From contig CM067309.1 in the NCBI GenBank assembly GCA_034231615.1, positions 28,909,860 to 28,973,859 of the forward strand: a stretch of DNA of 64,000 bases, read 5' to 3'. This stretch comes from Meghimatium bilineatum (lineage: Eukaryota > Mollusca > Gastropoda > Stylommatophora > Philomycidae). Positions 35,992 through 46,139 of this stretch are shown piece by piece. The position numbers and the translations under genes are program-made. The notes beneath the pieces were generated by a model. The model was not told where the DNA came from, made no database searches, and saw only the letters and a list, made by a program, of their open reading frames with translations. Within the stretch, counting starts at the first letter, position 1; each line of letters begins with the position of its first letter.

Positions 35992-36149
35992 CAGAGATGC
36001 AGAAAATGGGTAGCATGCAAACACTTGGCGAACGCAGAGACACACAAATACTAATTCAAGCAGAAACATTTAAGTGTATGCCAAGTCATCCAATGAAGGA
36101 AAGATTCCAAAATCTAGCAATGGGGCGACTGAAAAGAAACAGCTTTATC
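35992..36149 (+). repeat. 158-bp inverted copy of the LINE-G thumb region
   Basis: This segment is the reverse complement of 35075-35232 over 158 bp with no gaps and one visible substitution (near 36043). It therefore lies in opposite orientation to the element around it. Both code MQKMGSMQTLGERRD and MPSHPMKERFQNLAMGRL, here on the plus strand and there on the minus strand. It replaces the coding sequence of RT motif A between LRKAF (right side) and KEGLLKKL (left side). Confidence 0.95.
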
Positions 36150-37389
36150 AAATGCTTTCCTGAGGTATATCAATGCTGCTAGTACCAGTTTCTTATCTTG
36201 GAAGGCATCCTCAATCTCTTAGGAGAGGTAGGTTGCCTGATCTTCAGTAGAGTAGCAATGTTTGAAACCTGCTTGCTGTGATACCAGGTTTTCACTTTAA
36301 AGGTACCACTGCATCCTAAGATTTATAATGCGTTCCATTGTTTTGCATAGACAGCTTGCGAGGCTGATGGGCCTGTAGTTGGAGACAGTGTTGCCATCTT
36401 TTCCTGATTTGAGGATTGGTATCATTATTGCTTCTCTCCACGCCTGTGGTACATTTCCTGTGGACCAGCTTGTGTTAAAGATCTGCAGTAGCTTTGCTCT
36501 TGCTGCAATTCCCAGGTTTCTAATCATTTCATTTGACACTCCATCAGCTCCAGGGGACTTTTTCATTTTCAATTTGGATATTGCATGTTCCAGTTCTCTC
36601 ATTGTAATTGGTGTCTCTATGAATTCAGGTATATTTTCGCCTTGTCTAATGTTTTGCTGGTTCTCTCTAACCTCCTGTTGTTTGTCTGGGCTGACTTTGA
36701 CGTTATTGTCTTCTGCAAAGGAATCTGCAAAGTAATCAGCTTCATGTTTACCTGTTAAAATGTTTCTATCTTTATAAAGTGTGATCCTGGTATTTCTCCC
36801 TGTACCTTCATCATTTAGTTGTTTTACAAGTTTCCATAATTTCCTAGTATCTATTTCTAGGTTCAGCGACTCTGTTTTTTTCTTTCCAGCTTCTCCGTCT
36901 AGCTTGTAACTTGGCTCTTTGAAATTTAGCCTTTGTTTGCTGATATTTGTTGTGATGTTCTTGGCTAGGTCTGTTCTCAGCCTGCTGTCTAGATGTTTCC
37001 ATCTCATTTTGCAGCTTTTCCAGTTCATCATTCCAGTAGGGTTTGTAGTTTTTGCGTGCCGCCCTGGGTATGGTTTTACTAGCAGCATGTAGTATACATC
37101 TATTAAATTCACTCACTGTTCTATTGATGTCTTTGTCCAAGTTCATGTCCTTAGCTAGAACTCTGTTTAAATGTTGGTACATTTTCCAGTCTGCCCTTTT
37201 ATAGTTCCACCTAGGGAGCGTGCTGCTGTCCTAGGTAAATTCATTGTGGATTTCCATGAATACTGATCTGTAGTCACTACCCCCAAGCTGCTTTCCAACG
37301 ACACGTGTGATGTTCCATTCCAAGCCTGGTGAGTGAAATGTAGAGGTGGTGTGCCATGCTCTCGAGTAGAAGGTTGGTGAGTCTGCTGG

Positions 37390-37960
37390 CTGGTTAATAA
37401 GGATGAGATTATTTTCATCCTGCCAGCTCTCAAGTTCCTCACCTCACTTGTCGATATGATAGTAGCCCCAGCTCTGAGTGTGGCTGTTGAAGTCACCACA
37501 CACCATACGTCTCTCTTTGTCTGGAATAGTGTCTAGTTCCAATGGTTTATCATTTGGGCAGTAGTAGTTCAGGAGATGGAATTCTGCACTGTCTGTTTTT
37601 AGGTGGAGCATCTGGTATTCTGCCCCTTCCATGTATACTTCCAGCTGACATGCGCTGATATTGTTTTTAACAAGTGTCAGAATTCCACCGTTTCGCCTGT
37701 CCTTTATGCCAGACCGGTAGCACTGGTAGCCTCTGATTTTGAAGGTTATGTCGCTGCTGAGGTGTGTTTCTTGGATACGGCATATATTAACGAGTTCTTC
37801 ACTGAGGACATTTTCAAGTTCCAATTTTTTCTGTATCCATCTCTTTTACTGTTGACACCCTCAGCATTCCAGTGCATTATTTTCATTCGTTGTTTGTTTG
37901 TTTGTCCAGTAGCTCTATTCCCTTGCCTCCTGGCTCCTCTGGGTAATTGAGAATGACTTC
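37390..37960 (-). pseudogene. LINE-G AP-endonuclease domain
   Basis: Starts with MKIMHWNAEGVNSKRDGYRK (about 37885), then a frameshift, then NICRIQETHLSSDITFKIRG, NGGILTLVKN, LNYYCPND and RRMVCGDFNSHTQSWGY, ending at a stop near 37444. IQETH carries the catalytic Glu and GDFN the Asp/Asn of the APE fold. Further on, GSDYR (about 37280) stands for the usual SDH. It nicks target DNA in the family. Here it is split over frames. Confidence 0.85.
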
Positions 37961-38290
37961 CAGTAACTGAGGTATAGGGTCGAGGTATAGGGCCCGGTAC
38001 CGTCCCTGCCTGAACGTCCGCCACAGGGCAGGCACCATAACTATTTATAAATACAGACATGTTTCCATTGTGTTATGTGCGTGGCATCCTGATTATCTTT
38101 GCGCCTTTTGGATGGATGCCTCCGTCGTCAGCACTCTGCTTACTTGGGCAGGACTATGGTCCTGCTCGAGTGGGACTGCCCGACCAGTCTTAGTTTCCAG
38201 CCCCTGATGGCTGAACTAAGCCCCATCACCACTGCACGGTGCTGGCCTCGATGGGGTTTCTACATATAATATTGTATAATATCTTTACAT

Positions 38291-39250
38291 TATAAGACCT
38301 ATGGCTAATGGACACTCACACTTTCTAAAATGACCCATTTAATTATTTTCTTTATTTTTATTGGTGTAATCATAACAAAGTGTAATCATAGTGTTTACAG
38401 AAAACTCCAATAATAGGCAAACGTTTAATTAAGGAGGCCCGATTCCCATTAGCTAGTAGGTCTTCTATTGCAGACGATGTGGACGATACCAATACTGATC
38501 TTCACGGAGGTTCACCTACGAATACTTTGTTATGCATTTTACAAAGCGCGATATTCTTCGTCTATCATGTCTCAGACAAGCTGGGAATCCGGAATCTTTG
38601 ATACAGTTTGTTGTCTTTTTCGTGGCTTATACTCTGACGTACAGCTTCAACAAAGCTGATTGGAATGGGTCATGACTTGCATCTAGAGTCTGCGTGACAG
38701 GGGGCATTCTTGTGAGATATGTTCCACTGCCATATTCGCGAAATTGCAATGTCACAGGCAAGCTATACCTTTTTATATGTGGTGTACATGAGATGTCTCA
38801 GCTTGTTGCGATCAGTTCTGAGGCTCGAAAAGATAACCTGAACTCCACTGAATAGTTGCTGGTACCCGTCATTTGTATTATATTTATGGTGGTTTTTTTA
38901 CTACTGTTTCTTCTAGTTGCCATTGATAATGGTCTTCACTTTCCTGTAGCCGATGAGACAAACTTTCAGCGGCAGATTATTACATTCTTTGGCTCAAATT
39001 TACTTTAAAATTCACTTCCGTTAATGTTGCCGTGTGAAGTTAACCAATGGATCACTAGTCTTTGGAAATTAATATCAGGGCCGTGCTGTGATGTGATGCA
39101 GACAGGTGGTCGCATCAGGCGGCACCAATCAAAATACATTTAAGTAGCGGTATTTCAAAGAAAAACCGCTTAAGGGGATGGCGTTTCAAAAACTTTCATC
39201 ATACTGAGAAAATCGACCGTACAATCATGATTATTATGTATCTTTAAACA
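38291..39250. other. no gene seen
   Basis: Unique sequence. A GGTGGTCGCATCAGGCGGCA string near 39107 resembles GTTCAGCAGGCGGCGTGACA at 40126, part of a diverged pair of repeats. Confidence 0.4.
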
Positions 39251-39254
39251 GGTG

Positions 39255-39335
39255 CTTCTCTCAGTTGAGAAGAACAGAGTACATAGGGGAAATACGAGTA
39301 AAACTAAATTAATCCTCTACGCTATTTCGTTGTTT
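39255..39335. repeat. dispersed ~75-bp repeat, copy 1 of 2
   Basis: AGAAGAACAGAGTACATAGG through TTAATCCTCTACGCTATTTC matches AGAAGAACGGAGTACATATG through TTAATCCCCTACGATATTTA at 40150-40220, same orientation. Probably part of a longer unrecognised transposon. Confidence 0.65.
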
Positions 39336-39649
39336 GAACTTATTCTTGCTTAGAGGTTGTAGCACTTGCTTGGCCGAGAACAATGCGAGATTCTCATTGG
39401 TAATAATCAACGAGTGATTAAGACTAGTGCTTACTGGAGATTCATCGTTTCCGTGAGAGTTTCAACACACAGACTGTTGAACCTCGTGTGGCTAAACGTC
39501 TTTTGTCTCTCTAAGACGTTGCGCCGACGTATCAAATTCATCCCAATTTTAGACTGGAGATAGTCTCGATTCTAATGTCCAGATGGAAAACCGTCTGGAA
39601 AAATAGAGTAATTACAGTAGTGAAGATCGACTGATATAAATCTGTAATC

Positions 39650-39855
39650 GGTAGCGTATCCTAGTCAGGGCACAGCCATAAATTCAGTACTTCTTGGCTG
39701 TAATAATTCTCTAGGCAATATAAATATGTCTACTAGTTTGCCATTGCTTTCTGAACAGCCCGGATGCACAACTACCTGTGGCGGGAATCGTGCTCGGTAC
39801 CTTGACGGTCACAGACGCACTCTGTACCACTGCGTCACCGAGCCGGACAAATCTG
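39650..39855 (-). mobile_element. tRNA-derived SINE
   Basis: Minus strand: TTGTCCGGCTCGGTGACGCA then GTGGTACAGAGTGCGTCTGT (A-box region), GTACCGAGCACGATTCCC (B box altered from GTTCGA to GCACGA), CAGGTAGTTGTGCATCC, and GGCTGTGCCCTGACTAGGAT at the far end. This copy shows most clearly that the 26-bp array at 9720 derives from the same head. Confidence 0.85.
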
Positions 39856-39984
39856 TAATAATATATATATTATTTTGTACGAACAAGAGAGTTATAACGG
39901 AAACTGAGAGAAGAATACAGGATTTTGAAAACAGATTTCACAGACAGACGAGTACTGCCCATCAATTATGTTCCATATAATTGA

Positions 39985-40085
39985 TGGGAAACTCCGTGGC
40001 CTAGTGGTTACGCCGATCGCCATGTTCTTGAAGATTCATGGGGTCTTGTTTACATGGTGAGATTTTTTTCAACGATACGCGGGAA
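39985..40085 (+). mobile_element. second tRNA-like SINE head
   Basis: CTCCGTGGCCTAGTGGTTAC has a good A box (TGGCCTAGTGG). After 40 bases GGGGTCTTGTTTACATGG occupies the B-box place but lacks GTTCGA. Different from the SINE family above. It could equally be a tRNA pseudogene. Confidence 0.5.
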
Positions 40086-40144
40086 TTGTCAATGCCAGGG
40101 TGTTACATGTTGTTACAGCGGTATGTTCAGCAGGCGGCGTGACA

Positions 40145-40225
40145 CTTTGTTTAGAAGAACGGAGTACATATGGAATAACAGGGGTAAAATTAAGTTAATC
40201 CCCTACGATATTTAGTCATTAGACA
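40145..40225. repeat. dispersed ~75-bp repeat, copy 2 of 2
   Basis: Partner of 39255-39335. It is followed by two copies of a 25-bp unit (AAAATAAAACCAATGCATAT) at 40226-40278. Confidence 0.65.
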
Positions 40226-40310
40226 GAAAATAAAACCAATGCATATCTAAGAAAATAAAACCAATGCATATCTAAGAAGCACAATACAAGCGCACACTTA
40301 CAGATCAATA

Positions 40311-41660
40311 CGTGCTATAGAAAACTATGAAAACGGGACTTGTGGATTTATTTAAAAAGTATCATACGCAATTTAATATTTTCAACGGAATTGAACAAAG
40401 CAACCACTTGTGAATAAGAATGCACCTGGGTTCATCAGAAAAAATCTCCGTATGCATTTAGGCAAGCATCCCACTGTTTAGGTAGACGTCGAATGCCGTC
40501 CGAGAAAAAGTTGCGTGGCTGTTCTCTGAACCATGTGGTCACCGCTGTCTTCACGTCTGCGTCGCTGTTGAATCGCTGTCCCTTTAGTGCTTTCTTCAAC
40601 GGTCCGAACAAATGGAAATCACACGGGGATAAATCGGGACTATAGGCTGGGTGATGAAGAACTTCCCAATTCTTCTTTGCCAATGTTTCCTGCACTATTT
40701 TTGCGACGTGCGGACGAGCGTTGTCGTGGAGAATAATCACACCTTGAGAAAGTCTGCCTGGTCGCTTAGCCTTGATGGCCTTATGCAGCTTGTCTAAAGT
40801 GTCTTTATAATGGGCGGCATTGATGTTGACACCAGGTTCCTTAAAATCAGTCAACAAAAGCCCTTCATGGTCAAAAAATGCAGTCACCATAACCTTCCCA
40901 GCAGAAACCTGTGTCTTGAATTTTTTGGGTTTTGGTGAACCTGGATGTTTCCATTGCATGCTGTCAATTTTGCTGCTCGGTTCATAGTGGTGGCACCACG
41001 ATTCATCACATGCCACAATGCTCAACAGAAATGCATCACCCTCTGCCCTGTAACGCATCAGGTGGTTCAAACTCCACCCCATCCGTTCTTCCTTATGGTG
41101 GTCAGTCAACATCCGTGGGACCCACTGTGAACACACCTTCCGATAGTTCAATTTCTTCCGAACAACCATGTGGGCTGTCCCAATTGACATATGGAATTCT
41201 TCTGCAAGCGAACGAATGCTCCGACGACGGTCAGTCAGTACTGCTTTATCAAGCACGGCTATGGCTTCTTCTGTTGCAACAATATGCGCCTGACCTGGCC
41301 GTGCAAGATCTACCGTTAACTCACGTCCGTCTTTAAACATACGCACCCACTCCATCACTCTGGTCCTCGACAAACATTTGTCACCATATGCTGCCTTCAT
41401 TCTCCGATGAATGTCTACTGCTTGACATCCTTCAAATGAAAGAAACTGGATCACAGCACGCTGATTCACTGTGGACGGGTTCGGAATCACACCCGCCATA
41501 TTGTTAACAGTCTTCTGCAGCACATATGCATGCTGGGAAGATGAACACGTGACCGTATGTAAATTATTGGATACTCATTACTAGTGCAAAATGTCATCAA
41601 TATCAGTGCGCTCTATCACGCGTGGTGTAACAAGTCCCGTTTTCATTTGAACACGCCTCG
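40311..41660 (-). mobile_element. mariner transposon, complete
   Basis: A 1350-bp element. The 17-bp string ATGAAAACGGGACTTGT at 40327-40343 is the exact reverse complement of 41630-41646, giving terminal inverted repeats near both ends. The right end extends to CGAGGCGTGTTCAAATGAAA (reading inward from 41660). The left outer 16 bp are diverged. TA dinucleotides at 40309-40310 and 41661-41662 fit the TA target duplication of mariner elements. Size and single gene match the family (about 1.3 kb). It sits just downstream of a LINE end at 41670. Confidence 0.9.
40435..41523 (-). CDS. mariner transposase, intact DD34D
   Basis: 362 residues, about the family's normal 345-360, with no stop or shift. 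It excises and reinserts the element in the nucleus by cut-and-paste at TA sites. N-terminal HTH DNA-binding region: QFLSFEGCQAVDIHRRMKAA (about 26-45) and LSRTRVMEWVRMFKDGR (51-67). A second HTH contains IRSLAEEFHMSIGTAHMVV (103-121). The linker motif is WVPRML (134-139). The catalytic triad is D173 (ACDESWCHHY), D267 (ILHDNARPH) and D302 (YSPDLSPCDFHLFG), with exactly 34 residues between the last two. A second Met at residue 9 may be the true start, because the first eight residues (MLQKTVNN) add nothing recognisable. Resembles the transposase part of SETMAR-like proteins, but no SET domain is present. Activity is inferred, not shown. Confidence 0.95.
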   Translation of the reverse strand: MLQKTVNNMAGVIPNPSTVNQRAVIQFLSFEGCQAVDIHRRMKAAYGDKCLSRTRVMEWVRMFKDGRELTVDLARPGQAHIVATEEAIAVLDKAVLTDRRRSIRSLAEEFHMSIGTAHMVVRKKLNYRKVCSQWVPRMLTDHHKEERMGWSLNHLMRYRAEGDAFLLSIVACDESWCHHYEPSSKIDSMQWKHPGSPKPKKFKTQVSAGKVMVTAFFDHEGLLLTDFKEPGVNINAAHYKDTLDKLHKAIKAKRPGRLSQGVIILHDNARPHVAKIVQETLAKKNWEVLHHPAYSPDLSPCDFHLFGPLKKALKGQRFNSDADVKTAVTTWFREQPRNFFSDGIRRLPKQWDACLNAYGDFF

Positions 41661-41669
41661 TATCTATGT

Positions 41670-41945
41670 GACGTGTTCATTTGCGGAACGTTGTCCTCAC
41701 TACTATTCTGTAAGCCTCTCTGTTCTGTGTGAGCTGCCCAGCTTCTTCCAGTGTCATGTTCAGAAGGTCTTCGATGTCATGTGTCCATCGTATTCTTGGT
41801 CTGCCTCTTGTTCCCTTTACTGAAACTTTCAACTCCATGATTAATCTCTCCAAACCAGTGTGTCTTTTTATATGTCCAAAATATGTAAGTTTACTTTTTA
41901 TATGTCCAAAATGTGTAAGTTTACTTTTTGTGATAGTTTTGAGGA
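41670..41945 (-). pseudogene. LINE 3' end beside mariner
   Basis: Minus-strand reading: SKLTYFGHIKRHTGLERLIM, GTRGRPRIRWTHDIEDLLNM and TLEEAGQLTQNREAYRIVV, then RTTFRK. Typical post-RT tail with the FGHIKRH and R-x-R-x-R-W motifs. A 30-bp stretch coding KSKLT-x-FGHI is duplicated in tandem at about 41870-41935. Related to but not identical with LINE-E. 5'-truncated. Confidence 0.78.
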
Positions 41946-42319
41946 GATAATCTACTAATAAAAATATCTGAAATAAAGATGCCCCAAAAGAATAACACTG
42001 AAAACTATTAACCATTCGCTTTAATATCTTCGTCAGAATACAAACAATAATAAATGGAAAGAAAATAAAGTAGAATATACTAGTAAATCTAATAAGTATA
42101 AGCACTGTGGAAATAAATACAACAAGTAGTGAAATATTGCAAACTTGTATGGTTTGCAGCACTGATAGAGCATGCTTTTTTCTTCCAAGAATGTCATGCA
42201 GTGGACAGAGGCGGTAGAAGAAATGAAATGAAATTATGGGTTGATACTATTAAAGACATGATTCTCAAACATGAAAGCTCAAGTGGGTGTTGATATTTCT
42301 AACGTGGCAGCATTACACA

Positions 42320-43229
42320 CCTGAGGCATGACCTTCTACTATAGTGAACCTCTGCACATAATTCATTAGGCCGTCATGCGTTACAGTTTTGATTATTGTT
42401 GTGTTTCCGTTGATCACTAGTTATATACTTGGAGTCGCATGACAAAAATAGCCACGGTGTCTCCAAATATATCAATCAATATCAATAAACCCATAACCCT
42501 TCAGGGTCGTAGGGGTACCACATTGGATGCTTCAGCACACAGAGTCCTCCAGCGAATTCTATCCTCAGCGATGCGGATGAGTGTGGAAATATCTTGCCCT
42601 GTCCATTCCTTGATGTTGTTTGTCCATGTCTTTATTTGGCTCCTCTGCTTCTTCCACCCTCGACAGTTCCCTGCAGTATTGTTTTTGACAAGGAATCGTG
42701 CCTGCATACATGTCCGAACCATGCTAGTTTTCGTCGTTTCACTATTGAAAGCAATGGCTCCTGGACACCTGCACACATCTCTACTTTATTTCTTACGTAC
42801 ACATTGGTCTTATGTTCCCTATAGTAAATTCATAGAATTCCTCTGTAGCATTTATACTCGAAAGCCTGTAATCTTCTCTCCATGTCCGCAGTGAGTGTCC
42901 AATTCTCACAACCATACAACACAACAGAAAGCACCAGCGAATTATATAGTTTGATGTTCACTCCAGCACTGATGTTGCTCTTCCAAATCACAGTTAGCCT
43001 TGACAAGGACGCTAAATCCATCTCCAGCCTTATTTTTACTTCTGCTTTGCATTTACCATCGCTGCATATACTGGATCCGAGGTATTTGAAGGTATTCATC
43101 ACCTCATATTCACCTCCAAATATATAAATAGTGACAAAAGGAATCATGACAATAATCGACAACGTAACGAACGACGTCCTAATTAATTATGTGCAGAGTC
43201 CCTGTATACAGTAGATGGTCATGCCTGAG
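42320..43229. mobile_element. foldback element, copy 3, with LINE-C in its loop
   Basis: The left arm (42320-42437: CCTGAGGCATGACC, CTCTGCACATAATTCATTAG, GATTATTGT, TATATACTTGGAG) is mirrored by the right arm (43114-43229: CTCCAAATATATAAAT, ACAATAATCGACAACGTAAC, CTAATTAATTATGTGCAGAG, GGTCATGCCTGAGG). Arms are about 75% complementary. The apex sequence is the one in copies at 2437 and 4490. The LINE-C copy separates the arms. Joining them without the LINE gives one hairpin. Confidence 0.85.
42473..43113 (-). pseudogene. LINE-C, longest copy
   Basis: Minus-strand reading starts EYEVMNTFKYLGSSICSDGK, then LASLSRLTVIWKSNISAGVN, YNSLVLSVVLYGCENWTL and RRLQAFEYKCYRGIL (RT thumb). A frameshift region follows, then RTCMQARFLVKNNT in one frame and, in the right frame, GQIKTW-type motifs and WTGQDISTLIRIAEDRIRWR to VVPLRP. 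CTCCAAATATAT is present at both sides (42461-42472 and 43114-43125), a 12-bp target site duplication. No RT catalytic core. Confidence 0.88.
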
Positions 43230-43854
43230 GGGTTATAGATTTGATAAAGATGCTGTTTTTTTTTTTACATCAAATGATATCACGGTACAAACAAATCAAC
43301 AACCACATCATCTGTGTAGAAATTGATTCACATAATGTGTCACGTACTAAATACTTGTCTTTATCAACACGCACAACAAACATTAGCTTGTAGAGCAGCC
43401 CATTTGTTTCAGTGAGATTGAGTACTCAAAGTGTAAGTCGTAAGGGGAACATCTTCTGAGAAAAGTTGATAACCTCTGAACCAATTGCATTCACGTCACA
43501 ATAATGCAGTCAATATTGATAATATTCTCATTCATCACTCAGAAAGTGATTGTCCCCCCTGACTAAATCTCTGTATCTCGGTAATGACCTTCTCAATATT
43601 TTGAGTGCGTTGGCAAGGTCCTATACTTCAGCGGTTCTCATAATATTCTCTTCGAGGTTATCAAAAAAGATATTAGTGTATTTAGGTTGGAATCTAAAGT
43701 ATTATGAGAAACGCTGGTCTATTTCATATCCAAACGGCTTCTAGCTAATGGCAGTCATAAAACAGTGAACAGCTTTTTGTTTGACGGTGCAATCCACTCT
43801 GGATTATTAATTATTCACTTCAAGTTACTGGTAATCTGAGCACTGGTTCCCTCA
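43230..43854. other. no gene seen
   Basis: Unique AT-rich sequence. No domain or repeat recognised. Confidence 0.4.
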
Positions 43855-44135
43855 ACTCGGTAATTATGTGGATTTCTGTGTTTGTTTCTGTTAGAGAGCT
43901 TTTGTGTCTCTTCCTTTTGTATTATGTGGATTTTTGTGTTTGTTTCTGTTAGTGAGCTTTTGTGTCGGTACAATATTTATTATGTGGATTTCTGTGTATG
44001 TTTCTATTAAAGAGCTTTTGTGTTGGTTCCATTTTGATTATGTGGATTTCTGTGTATGTTTTCATTAGAGAGCATCTATGACGGTTCAGTTTTGATTATG
44101 TGGATTTCTGTGTATGTTTCGGTTAGAGAACTTTT
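43855..44135. repeat. ~59-bp tandem repeat, 4-5 copies
   Basis: Each copy carries ATTATGTGGATTTCTGTGTA, TGTTTCTGTTAGAGAGCTTT and TGTGTCGGTTC with substitutions. Spacing is 58-59 bp. Confidence 0.88.
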
Positions 44136-44504
44136 GTGTGGGGATCCATGTTATTTAAATATGATGGTGCTGGCTACAACTGTGACGAGAAACCATGTTA
44201 CATTTAGCAAACGTGTGAAGCAAAATTTCAGATATTGCTTGTTTTAACTTGTTAGTTGTGAGTTTTAAAACACAAATTTACCTTCAGAATGTGTCTTGTT
44301 CCTGGCGAGTGGATTAGTCAGATTCATAGGTGCTAATTGAGGAAATGTGGTGTTTTTTTTAAAAAACAGCACAAGGAATGTCACTGTATATTAATACTGT
44401 TTCAGAAACGAAAATTACACAATGTTCAAAAGGCGTTTATTGATTTAATTGTATTCGTGGTGACCTAAATGTACTTTGTCCCTGTCAATAAAGCAATTCG
44501 TCGC

Positions 44505-45345
44505 TCGCCAAGAGTACAACTTATAATACATAACATGCACCTCCAATCTTCAAGTGCGTCCTACGTCAAGGGTACAACTTATACATGCACCTCCAATCAT
44601 CACGTGCGTCCTACGTCAAGAGTACAACTTATACATGCACCTCCAATCATCACGTGCGTCCTACGTCAAGAGTACAACTTATACATGCACCTCCAATCTT
44701 CAAGTGCGTCCTACGTCAAGAGTACAACTTATACATGCACCTCAAATCATCACGTGCGTCCTACGTCAAGGGTACAACTTATACATGCACCTCCAATCAT
44801 CACGTGCGTCCTACGTCAAGAGTACAACTTATACATGCACCTCCAATCATCACGTGCGTCCTACGTCAAGAGTACAACTTATACATGCACCTCCAATCTT
44901 CAAGTGCGTCCTACGTCAAGAGTACAACTTATACATGTACCTCCAATCTTCAAGTTCGTCCTACGTCAAGAGTACAACTTATACATAACATGCATCTCCA
45001 ATCTTCAAGTTCGCCCTACGTCAAGAGTACAACTTATACATAACATGCACCTCCAATCTTCAAGTGCGCCCTACGTCAAGAGTACAACTTATACACAACA
45101 TGCACCTCCAATCTTCAAGTTCGCCCTACGTCAAGAGTACAACTTATACATAACATGCACCTCCAATCTTCAAGTGCGCCCTACGTCAAGCGTACAACTT
45201 ATACATAACATGCACCTCCAATCTTCAAGTGCGCCCTACGTCAAGAGTACAACTTATACATAACATGCACCTCCAATCTTCAAGTGCGCCCTACGTCAAG
45301 AGTACAACTTATACATAACATGCACCTCCAATCTTCAAGTGCGTT
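44505..45345. repeat. 50/55-bp tandem repeat, about 16 copies
   Basis: The core unit is ACATGCACCTCCAATCATCA plus CGTGCGTCCTACGTCAAGAG TACAACTTAT. Copies to about 44985 are mostly 50 bp. Later ones insert five bases (ACATAACATGC) to make 55 bp and favour CTTCAAGT over ATCACGT. Both lengths leave long open frames that are spurious. Confidence 0.95.
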
Positions 45346-45910
45346 GCCAGAAATCTTGGGGAAAAATCCACCTTTCAGTGAGAAGTTATCGGTTTGTGTT
45401 CATTTTTTTTAGCGCGTTATATACTGCTCTGCAACACTCCTTTCTTATTTCTTTGTTGTTCTCATTCATTATTTGCCTGTGTATCTGCTGGTGTTTGTTG
45501 GTTTCTCCTACTATTATTTACCCCTGTATCCTGCTGTTGTTTGTGTATCCTACTATTACTTGCCTGTGCATTCTGCTGTTGTTACCCTGTGTATTCTGCT
45601 ATTGTTTTGTATGTGGTTGATTGTCTATCTTTTGTCTATACATTCTATTTCTGTAGTTTGTCCATATACTTCCTTCGTCTCAATTGAAATACTTATATTT
45701 CGTTATATGTTTTTAAAACTGACTGCAATTGAACCAAGTCTGTTCTAGCGGCACCGAATCCCTTTGCAACTCAAGTAGATATGTGGTTTTTTACAGCATT
45801 AAGAAACAAAAAACTGCATTTATCCGCATGCTTCCTTCTTGAATTTACTTGTATTATTTATATATGTGTACATACTATTTTTTAATATACACAACAATGT
45901 AATTTTTGTG
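45346..45910. other. no gene seen; probable intron
   Basis: T-rich sequence with degenerate CTATTATTTGCCTGTG-type repeats at 45470-45610. Directly upstream of the RRM exon. Confidence 0.5.
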
Positions 45911-45921
45911 TATTTTTTCAG

Positions 45922-46006
45922 GGGTTTCGGATTTGTCACGTTTATGGACCCCGATAGTATCACCAAAGTTATGGAAAGCAAACCACATCATATAGACTCT
46001 AAAGGA
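45922..46006 (+). CDS. host exon: RRM (RNP1) of a Musashi/DAZAP1-type RNA-binding protein
   Basis: The 85-base exon follows TTTTTGTGTATTTTTTCAG and precedes GTAAGA. After one split-codon base it codes 28 residues, GFGFVTFMDPDSITKVMESK PHHIDSKG, entering in phase 2 (last base of a codon such as AGG for Arg) and leaving in phase 0. GFGFVTF is the RNP1 consensus in beta-strand 3 of an RRM, with the two aromatic RNA-stacking Phe residues. The following D-P-x-S-x-x-KV-x(6)-H-x-(I/L)-DSK matches the Musashi, DAZAP1 and hnRNP A/B group, closest by memory to Musashi RRM1. The protein would bind single-stranded RNA. Other exons were not found nearby, so introns on both sides are long. Too short for an ORF search, but the splice signals, phase and motif agree. 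Confidence 0.82.
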
Positions 46007-46139
46007 GTAAGATAAATGTTGTCGTGTGTATGTTTCATGTAATGTTGTTTTTCCATGCTTATTGCAAGTATTCATATGAGATAAAACTCAGTGTCGGGAG
46101 ACAACCCAATTTTGGAAATTGCGAGGGCTAGTGTAACAT

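Larger units (their letters stand above)
34055..38290 (-). pseudogene. LINE-G retrotransposon, near full length
   Basis: Order on the minus strand: a GC-rich 5' region (38290-38070), an AP-endonuclease domain, RT, RNase H, a Cys/His cluster and a GAAAGAAGAAGAAGAA tail at 34077-34055. RT pieces include SNYRPISLASCLCKTMERII (36330), then a stop. A 158-bp inverted segment interrupts motif A (35992-36149). After it come KEGLLKKLRNCRVSSRMYKW and a shift at the motif B site. YAGD at 35735-35746 stands in place of YADD. The thumb contains LTWKQHINKA and YQQGIRPHLEYGSAAW. About 4.2 kb, the usual size of a single-ORF element of this type. Stops and shifts in every domain except RNase H make it non-autonomous. 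Confidence 0.92.

Noticed and set aside
35997-36182. Plus-strand 61-residue frame as an independent gene
   Set aside because: It is the inverted copy of LINE-G thumb sequence.
39985-40085. Functional tRNA gene
   Set aside because: The A box is good, but the B box and the paired arms of a cloverleaf are not present.
40435-41523. Host SETMAR-like gene
   Set aside because: The frame ends with the transposase domain, has no SET part and is enclosed by inverted repeats and TA. It is a transposon gene.
44469-45263. 264-residue frame rich in Thr, Tyr and His
   Set aside because: A reading of the 50/55-bp array. Other frames are equally open.
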